From the NCBI GenBank assembly GCA_029940345.1, contig JAOZRC010000132.1:3459-10356 (forward strand): a stretch of DNA of 6,898 nucleotides, given 5' to 3'. Positions 1 to 5,231 of this stretch are shown one piece after another. Made by a program: the position numbers and the translations under genes. How positions within the stretch are numbered: the first letter of the stretch is position 1; every line of letters begins with the position of its first letter. The notes under the pieces are model-generated. The model was not told where the DNA came from. It searched no databases and worked only from the letters and a program-made list of their open reading frames with translations. Origin of the DNA: Desulfobacterales bacterium. GTDB taxonomy: Bacteria > Desulfobacterota > Desulfobacteria > Desulfobacterales > JAUCGF01.

Positions 1-364
1 GTTCCTGGAGAAAGACGCTCCGCTCAGTGAGATCATCTTTGACTATTATCTGAAAAGTGTAATGGTGCGCCTTGTCTTTAACAGGCCAGATTTTTATTTG
101 GATGCGCGCATCGGGTTGAATGGTCTGTTTAAAGCGCACTCGCCTGATGCTGTCAATTTTTATTTGCTGTGGGCTTGTTTTTTTTAATAGATCTGACACC
201 ATTCCGAGTTGTGCAATTCCCGGAAGAATCGGGTTGCCGGGAAAATGTCCTGAGAACCAGGGTGAATCCGGATGAATCTCGACAATCGCCGATATTTCAT
301 CGGTTTCATCAGCGGATATTTCTGTCAAAGAATGCCAATTTGTCCCAATCATCAAATAAAACAT
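1..364 (-). CDS. 3-hydroxyacyl-ACP dehydratase-like hotdog protein (FabZ/ApeI-like), C-terminus cut by window edge
   Basis: The reverse strand reads open for 121 codons from ATG 364 to the left edge. Residues 39-49 give GHFPGNPILPG, the active-site signature of FabZ/FabA-type dehydratases, which remove water from 3-hydroxyacyl-ACP in fatty acid or polyene synthesis. The following residues, IAQLGM, resemble the 'PGVVQL' run of ApeI-like dehydratases more than FabZ. A 'IRRVRFKQTIQPDARIQI' stretch (73-90) matches the usual beta strands of the fold. The catalytic His is present (H40), but the position of the FabZ Glu or FabA Asp is Gly (G54). No signal peptide is seen, so it is likely cytosolic. 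The start is uncertain: ATG 364 directly follows GGGGA, and ATG 352 is the alternative. An in-frame TGA lies 17 codons upstream of 364. Family assignment is strong; the substrate is unknown. Confidence 0.85.
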   Translation of the reverse strand, partial: MFYLMIGTNWHSLTEISADETDEISAIVEIHPDSPWFSGHFPGNPILPGIAQLGMVSDLLKKTSPQQIKIDSIRRVRFKQTIQPDARIQIKIWPVKDKAHHYTFQIIVKDDLTERSVFLQE

Positions 365-380
365 TCCCCAGGCAGCCCGG

Positions 381-392
381 ACAAAATTTTGT
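381..392. repeat. 12-bp perfect palindrome ACAAAATTTTGT
   Basis: This self-complementary 12-mer lies in the presumed leader of the dehydratase-like gene, between the candidate promoter and the start codon. It could be a protein-binding site. In AT-rich DNA it may also be chance. A related inverted repeat, TTTACAAAA/TTTTGTAAA, sits in the leader of the glycosyltransferase gene at 2193-2216. Confidence 0.3.
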
Positions 393-447
393 ATCTGTTT
401 TGGGGCCCGTTCTCAGCACGTTTTGCGCTACGATAACACACAAACAT

Positions 448-474
448 ATTATAGTAATAAATGACCTTAAGCAA
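448..474 (-). promoter_or_regulatory. Candidate sigma70 promoter for the dehydratase-like gene
   Basis: On the minus strand TTGCTT (474-469) is followed after 15 bases by a perfect TATAAT (453-448). The spacer is two bases shorter than ideal. It lies in the 130-base gap between the response regulator stop and the dehydratase-like start, and would give a leader of roughly 75-80 bases. This suggests that the dehydratase-like gene is transcribed separately from the response regulator. It is a motif match only. Confidence 0.45.
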
Positions 475-494
475 GTTTAGCATTATCACAGTTC

Positions 495-1838
495 CTAATC
501 CGATTTCCCACCTGATCTTAACGCTTTTATTTTATTGCTTCTGATCGCATGAAGAATCTGATTGAAATTTTTTTTGAGTTCCCCGTCCATTCGTATCAGC
601 AGATCGGCAAAGCTGAAAGGAAAATTCGCGGCATGGGCGTCAATCGTCCCAAAACCGGTTGGTTGGCCAGTTAAGGTTAAAATCAAATTTTCGGCTTTAA
701 TGCTATTCAGCTTGTCTTTAACATCATCAACATATGCCAGGGTGTTCATTAGCACGGTCATCAGCGTTTGGGGCTTTTCCGTAATTTTGGCGGGCAATTC
801 ATTAAACTTAACCATAAAAGCACCTTTTTCCAATAAAAAAATTCGTGTCAGGGCGTAGTTGCCGATGAACTCTCCTTGTTGGATATGGATAAAAATTCCA
901 TCTTGAATATAAATTTCCCCCTCAAAAGCATTAAAATAAATTGCGGCCGTTTTAGCGCCTTGCTCCATATTTTGCACCAATTCAACCAAATTGATGTCAG
1001 CCAGATCGCCTTTCATAACGCCTTCGGTGCGCTGATACGGTTCAATGCGGCGTAGTGTTTTCTTTAAATTTTTAATTAATGCAGAACGGCGGGGATGATT
1101 AATAATGGCGTTGTCCAATGCGAGTTCAAGATGCGCCAAAATGATTGATAAAAGAGATGGCAAAGAACGAGCTTCGCCATATTCATCGGATGACAATGCT
1201 TCAAACGTGACGGTGAATTTGCCTTCTTCCATTAAAAAAAGACGTGTGAAAGCCACATCGCCAACGTGCTTTCCTTGCCTGGCTCCAACGCAATAACCAT
1301 TACGAACAATGATTTCACCGTCAATTTCTTCCAATTGGATTATCGCCGTTTTTGAGCCGATCTCCATGCTTTGCAACAAATCAAGTAAACCGACGTCTGC
1401 AAGATTGCCAGCCATCATTCGTTCAGGCTGCATATCTCGTTTCTTACGGGCGGCATGTTTTTCAAGCTGTGTTTTTACACGCGCCTTGGTGATTCCGATA
1501 GAAAACGGTTTGGTAATATAATCAACGCCACCAACTTCAAAGCCCTTTAACTCATCCTCCTCCTCGATTTTCGCCGAAATAAAAATCACTGGAATATCGT
1601 GTGTGCGCGTGTCCGCTTTCAGGCGTTTACATACTTCGTAACCATCCATGACGGGCATCATAATATCTAATAAAATAATATCAGGAGGTTCTTGAGAAGC
1701 CGCTAGTTCTAATGCTTGTGAGCCGTTATCAGTAGAAATAATTTCGTATTCGGCCTTAAAAACATCTGTTAGAATCATGATATTTGAAGGGATATCATCG
1801 ACGATCAGAATTTTCTATTTTTTTATTTCTCCGGCCAT
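495..1838 (-). CDS. Response regulator: CheY-like receiver plus two PATAN (DUF4388) domains, interrupted by an in-frame TAG at codon 8
   Basis: The frame from ATG 1838 reads MAGEIKK, then TAG, then KILIVDDIPSNI and on without a break to the stop at 495: 447 positions counting the amber. The receiver covers about residues 9-128. The acidic pair is D14/D15, the phospho-acceptor is D58 (LLDIMMP), and S88 and K110 (TKPF) complete the site. Two PATAN/DUF4388 domains follow, at about 143-213 and 276-346; both carry a GxLADxxLxxLxQxME start and an 'ALTRxFLxExGxF' end. A helical tail follows. PATAN domains are known in PatA-type regulators as protein-interaction modules, so the output is probably protein binding rather than DNA binding. 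The first ATG after the TAG (1778) would drop beta-1 and D14/D15, giving a receiver that could not be phosphorylated; it also lacks a Shine-Dalgarno site. So the gene is either a fresh nonsense mutant, read through, or mis-sequenced. The body shows no other damage. Confidence 0.88.
1815..1817 (-). other. In-frame amber (TAG) codon within the receiver N-terminus
   Basis: On the minus strand the context is AAA AAA TAG AAA ATT CTG ATC GTC GAT GAT. The same frame holds a plausible ATG upstream (1838) and the conserved ILIVDD strand downstream, so a frameshift does not explain it. A single base change (CAG, AAG, GAG or TGG to TAG) would. Confidence 0.85.
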
Positions 1839-1858
1839 TTGATTTATAACCTATTTAT

Positions 1859-1991
1859 TTCTACTTTGGTAACTTAACTTTTTACAGCCATTTTTGTACT
1901 TGCAATAGCCAGAATCATAAAAAATTGGCATCATGTAGGGTGGGTTCCGCCAGGCTCCACCCACCCTACATATCAATTAACCAAAGTAGAA
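1859..1991. mobile_element. Candidate MITE-like element with 12-bp terminal inverted repeats
   Basis: TTCTACTTTGGT (1859-1870) and its exact complement ACCAAAGTAGAA (1980-1991) bound 133 bases. They are flanked directly by TTAT on both sides (1855-1858 and 1992-1995), as a 4-bp target duplication would be. The interior carries a GC-rich palindrome and no open frame, so any movement would need a transposase in trans. The left end lies 20 bases before ATG 1838 of the response regulator, so an insertion here would separate that gene from its upstream signals. A 4-bp flanking match in AT-rich DNA could be chance. Confidence 0.4.
1933..1971. repeat. REP-like palindrome, 13-bp perfect stem
   Basis: ATGTAGGGTGGGT (1933-1945) pairs perfectly with ACCCACCCTACAT (1959-1971) around a 13-base loop that contains GCCAGGC. 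The GTAGGGTGGG...CCCACCCTAC style is typical of dispersed palindromic repeats moved by REP-associated tyrosine transposases in many bacteria. It is far more GC-rich than its surroundings. Read on the minus strand it is followed, after 8 bases, by a run of six T (1924-1919), so it could act as a weak attenuator in front of the response regulator. Confidence 0.7.
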
Positions 1992-2192
1992 TTATTGAAA
2001 GCCAGCTTTTAAAGTAGCGATTTCAACCCTTATTCCAAAATGCAGAATATCTTAAATAAAAAATGATTTTTAATTCATAACGGCTTGTAAAATAAAATTC
2101 AATTAAATAATAATAAGAAAGTAAAAAATATTGATTGAAATGTGACACCGAATGCTTTCAATATAGTTTTTATAAGCACCAGAACAAATTTT

Positions 2193-2216
2193 TTTACAAA
2201 AACCAAATTTTGTAAA
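2193..2216 (+). repeat. Inverted repeat in the glycosyltransferase leader
   Basis: TTTACAAAA (2193-2201) and TTTTGTAAA (2208-2216) form a perfect 9-bp inverted repeat with a 6-base loop, ending 17 bases before the Shine-Dalgarno site. It could be an operator or a weak AU-rich hairpin. Its core matches the ACAAAATTTTGT palindrome at 381-392. Confidence 0.35.
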
Positions 2217-2233
2217 GATAACCGGAACAACCC

Positions 2234-2238
2234 GGAGG
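2234..2238 (+). promoter_or_regulatory. Ribosome-binding site GGAGG
   Basis: GGAGG lies six bases before ATG 2245 and fixes that start for the glycosyltransferase. It is the strongest Shine-Dalgarno site in the window. Confidence 0.85.
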
Positions 2239-2244
2239 AACAAC

Positions 2245-2970
2245 ATGAAGCGAAGCGAGTGTTTTATTATTTTTTTGAAAGCGCCGATACCGGGCCAAGT
2301 GAAAACCCGATTGGCAAAAAGCATTGGGGATGAACATGCATTGGCGCTTTATAAAAATTTTGTGAAGGATGTAATCGGTGCAGTCCGGTCCGTCGGGCGA
2401 CATTTGAAGCTTTTTTATTATCCCCCCCATGCCGGAGAGATTCTGACAGCTTGGTTGGGAAAGGACTATAAATTGACGCCACAGCAGGGATCTTCTTTGG
2501 GGGAGCGTATGAGCAATGCATTCATGCATGTGTTTGATCAAGGTTATTATCAGGCTGCGCTCATCGGAACGGATATCCCTGACCTACCGCGCCATATCCC
2601 CAATGAAGCGTTTAGCCGTCTGGAAACATCTGACGCTGTTATCGGGCCGGCGCTTGACGGCGGCTACTATTTGATCGGCTTCAAGGCCAAGACCTTTTGT
2701 CCCGCTGTTTTTGAAGGCATCCCTTGGGGTTCGGCAACGGTTTTTGAAAAAACAATCCGGTGCTTTAATAAAAATAAAATCGAATTACATCACCTGCCGA
2801 TGATGCAGGATATTGATGATGGCAAGGATTTGGAAGCGTTTATCAACAGGTGTGCATACCACAATAAGGCAGCGCTGCATACATACAGCTACATAATCCG
2901 AAAATCATCTTATTTTTCTTTCATCACCCAAACACCATCCCAATCATCACCCGGTGGATTGGTTTTGTAA
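2245..2970 (+). CDS. TIGR04282/DUF2064 family glycosyltransferase
   Basis: This 241-residue soluble protein has the GT-A-like motifs of the DUF2064 family. They are KAPIPGQVKTRL (12-23, nucleotide-binding loop), LGERM (85-89), GTDIPDLP (108-115, position of the metal/nucleotide-binding acidic residue), GPALDGGYYLIG (134-145), IPWGSATV (159-166) and DIDDGKDLEAF (189-199). The family is annotated as sugar-nucleotide-dependent glycosyltransferases, some of them in arsenosugar synthesis. The radical SAM partner of that pathway is not in this window, so the substrate is open. The conserved fold ends near residue 205. The last 20 residues (222-241) are encoded opposite the conserved cyclase C-terminus and look like an extension after loss of an earlier stop. 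The start is set by GGAGG. It is the only plus-strand gene here and probably monocistronic. Confidence 0.9.
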   Translation: MKRSECFIIFLKAPIPGQVKTRLAKSIGDEHALALYKNFVKDVIGAVRSVGRHLKLFYYPPHAGEILTAWLGKDYKLTPQQGSSLGERMSNAFMHVFDQGYYQAALIGTDIPDLPRHIPNEAFSRLETSDAVIGPALDGGYYLIGFKAKTFCPAVFEGIPWGSATVFEKTIRCFNKNKIELHHLPMMQDIDDGKDLEAFINRCAYHNKAALHTYSYIIRKSSYFSFITQTPSQSSPGGLVL

Positions 2971-5231
2971 TGTTCGCAGCGTTTGATATACATAGCTGAA
3001 AGCGGATCTTCAGGGTTCGCTTTCAGGGCATGGTTGAAAGTGCTGATCGCTTTATCCCAGCTTTGCTTGCGATAATATCCCAAGCCGCTTTTGAATTGGT
3101 TGATCACGTCCATTAGATTGGGAAAGGATTGGTCGGTATGATAATCAAGGATTTCATAAATGGTGACAGGTTTGGTTTTACCCTTAACCACAACCGAATC
3201 AATTTCACGACTGCTGTAAGCGCTACGCAATTTATTATGGGTATATTCACTGATAATGATACGGGCGGAGTATTGCTTGCAAGCGGTTTCCAGACGTGCG
3301 GCGAGGTTCACGCCATCTCCGATCATGGTGTATTCGATGCGTTCGGATGAGGTGGCGGTGCCGGCGGAACCGATATTACCCGTAACAACCATATCCGTAT
3401 TCACGCCAACACCCATATCCACAGGTTCTTTGCCATGTGTTTTGCGTTCCTCATTCCATTTGAACAAACTCGTGAGCATAGCGATAGCCGCGCGAACCCC
3501 CCGGTCTTCATGGGATTCATCGGGAATGGGAACGCCGAAGCCCGCCATAATGGCATCACCGATAAATTTATTGACCCAGCCTTTTTCCTGGTCAATACAA
3601 TCCACCATAATGGTGAAATATTCATTCAGCAGCGCAACGGTGCCTTGCGCTCCCAGTTTTTCGGTTAAAGTGGTGAATCCGCGGATATCAGAAAAAAGCA
3701 CCGTGGCACGTTCCTCTTTTCCTTTGAGTTTTTCCTCACCTTCCGCCATCAAGCGTTCGGCCACACTTGAGCCCATGTGACGCGCCATAGTGGACTGCAT
3801 GCGCATATTTTCACTGACGTCTTCCATCATTATCATGGTGCCCAATTTTTCCTTTTTTTTCACACTGATCAAAGGCAGTACGGCCAAATTGATATATTTT
3901 TTTGTCCCACCCACCTTGATTTCAGCTTCCATGGCCTCTTCTTTAGCCTTTGTTTCACCCACTTTTTTCACTTTTTTCATAATCCAGGCATTTTCATCAA
4001 TGAAAAAATCCTCGGCCGGTTTTTTCAGAATCTGCTGCAATGAAATCCTGAGAATATCAAGACCGGCTTTATTGCAGGTGGCAATCACACCTTTTTCGTC
4101 TAACGCAATCACGCCGCTGGACATACTTTCCAGCATTCCCTGACTTCGGTTTTTTTCATTCTGAACATCATTAAACAATTGAGCGTTTTCCAGTGCAATG
4201 GCAACCTGGGCCGTAAATGTCTTTAAGCGAAATTCATCTTCATCGGTAAAAGGGCCGCCGTTTTTGTTCAAGGCCTGGGTGACGCCGATACATTTACCCT
4301 CTTTGTTCACCACCGGTACACATAAAACAGAACGGGTGAAAAAACCGGATTGTTTATCAAAAGCGGGATTAAAGCGCAAATCAGCATAAGCGTAAGGAAT
4401 ATTCACGGTTTCACCGGATGTGAAAACGGTGCCGGCGATGCCGGCCGTATTCGGCAAACGAATCTGGAAGGCACCCAGCCCTTCGCCCACCTGGGAAAAC
4501 AGTTCACCCGTGCGCTCGTCATTTAGAAAGAGGGTCGTGCGGTTGCAATTGATCATTTTGGTCGCCTGCGACATGACCTTATTTAAAATTGTACCCAAAT
4601 CAATCTCAGCGACAACTTCGGAAACAACTCTGAAAAACTCCTGTTCTTCATCGCGCAACACTTTCATACGCTCAACAACTTGCGTACTTTGAAGAACAAC
4701 CGCCGCATGTGTGAGCAGTTCATTCAGCAGTTCAAGGTCTCTGTCAGTAAACCGGCCGCGTCTTTTATTCAGCACCTGGGCAACCCCTATGATAACCCCG
4801 CGAACGGTTCTGATTGGGGTGCACAGGATGCTTTCAGTTTTAAAACCGGTCTTTTCATCAATGCTTTTATCAAACCGTTCATCACTGTAGGCATCTTGTA
4901 CAATCGTATTTTTACCGGAAGTAAACACATAACCGGCCACACCGCTGTTTTCCCGAATACGAATCTCACGGGTAAACTGTCCCACGGCAACACGGGAATA
5001 CAGTTCCTTAGAATCGGGATCGTGGAGAAAAATGGTACAACGATAAGCGTTTGCTTCTTCTGTAACAATATTCATCAGCGCTTCAAGCATTTCATCCAGC
5101 GTTTCACAGGAAGCTAAGGTGCGGGATGTTCTCAGAAGCAACTGACTTAAATCATAACCGTTTATCGGGTCGGAAGCGGTGTTTGTGTCTGACGATGTTT
5201 CAGTTTGTTTTGCAGGGGTGTTCTTGTCCAT
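2910..5231 (-). CDS. Class III adenylate cyclase with GAF-GAF-PAS sensor region and C-terminal TPR
   Basis: Likely converts ATP to cAMP in response to a bound ligand; cytosolic, no signal or membrane segment. From ATG 5231 it has 773 residues: GAF 1 (about 42-184), GAF 2 (207-349), PAS-like (362-474), cyclase (506-690) and a TPR-like helix pair (720-753). It ends in an NPPGDDWDGVWVM motif that I recognise from other cyclases of this layout. Catalytic residues are visible. The metal-binding aspartates are D515 (FSDIRGF) and D559 (FIGDAIMA). K555 reads adenine, and N642/R646 (VNLAAR) stabilise the transition state. The second purine-selecting residue is T635 (EYTMIGD) rather than Asp, as in class IIIb enzymes. 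I chose ATG 5231 over TTG 5243 because GAGG (5241-5238) sits six bases before the ATG and overlaps the TTG. The start lies inside the end of the coiled-coil gene (32-bp overlap), which suggests translational coupling. The 3' end overlaps the opposing glycosyltransferase by 61 bp. Confidence 0.96.
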   Translation of the reverse strand: MDKNTPAKQTETSSDTNTASDPINGYDLSQLLLRTSRTLASCETLDEMLEALMNIVTEEANAYRCTIFLHDPDSKELYSRVAVGQFTREIRIRENSGVAGYVFTSGKNTIVQDAYSDERFDKSIDEKTGFKTESILCTPIRTVRGVIIGVAQVLNKRRGRFTDRDLELLNELLTHAAVVLQSTQVVERMKVLRDEEQEFFRVVSEVVAEIDLGTILNKVMSQATKMINCNRTTLFLNDERTGELFSQVGEGLGAFQIRLPNTAGIAGTVFTSGETVNIPYAYADLRFNPAFDKQSGFFTRSVLCVPVVNKEGKCIGVTQALNKNGGPFTDEDEFRLKTFTAQVAIALENAQLFNDVQNEKNRSQGMLESMSSGVIALDEKGVIATCNKAGLDILRISLQQILKKPAEDFFIDENAWIMKKVKKVGETKAKEEAMEAEIKVGGTKKYINLAVLPLISVKKKEKLGTMIMMEDVSENMRMQSTMARHMGSSVAERLMAEGEEKLKGKEERATVLFSDIRGFTTLTEKLGAQGTVALLNEYFTIMVDCIDQEKGWVNKFIGDAIMAGFGVPIPDESHEDRGVRAAIAMLTSLFKWNEERKTHGKEPVDMGVGVNTDMVVTGNIGSAGTATSSERIEYTMIGDGVNLAARLETACKQYSARIIISEYTHNKLRSAYSSREIDSVVVKGKTKPVTIYEILDYHTDQSFPNLMDVINQFKSGLGYYRKQSWDKAISTFNHALKANPEDPLSAMYIKRCEHYKTNPPGDDWDGVWVMKEK

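Larger units (their letters stand above)
1839..2244. other. AT-rich 406-base spacer between divergent genes
   Basis: This is the spacer between the response regulator (leftward) and the glycosyltransferase (rightward). I see no convincing gene in it: the short open frames lack conserved motifs and lie partly in the glycosyltransferase leader. It holds the possible MITE-like element and its palindrome (left half), a very AT-rich stretch at about 2030-2140, and the glycosyltransferase leader with an inverted repeat and a strong ribosome-binding site. I find no convincing promoter for the response regulator. For the plus-strand gene, TTGAAA (2135-2140) with CAATAT (2159-2164) at 18-base spacing is only a weak candidate. 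Confidence 0.6.

Noticed and set aside
2..187. Open frame on the plus strand from the left edge (61 residues)
   Set aside because: It is the mirror of the minus-strand dehydratase-like gene, which has clear family motifs over the same bases.
169..480. Plus-strand open frame of 103 residues
   Set aside because: It covers the start of the dehydratase-like gene and its leader on the other strand. It has no ribosome-binding site, no motifs and low-complexity composition.
2103..2541. Minus-strand open frames of 73, 84 and 115 residues
   Set aside because: They lie opposite the start of the glycosyltransferase and its AT-rich leader, with no start signal or family motif.
2971..3030. Terminator for the glycosyltransferase
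   Set aside because: No hairpin plus T-run is visible, and the bases are coding sequence of the cyclase.
3256..4143. Several plus-strand open frames of 70-174 residues
   Set aside because: All lie opposite the well-supported cyclase and have no recognisable motifs.
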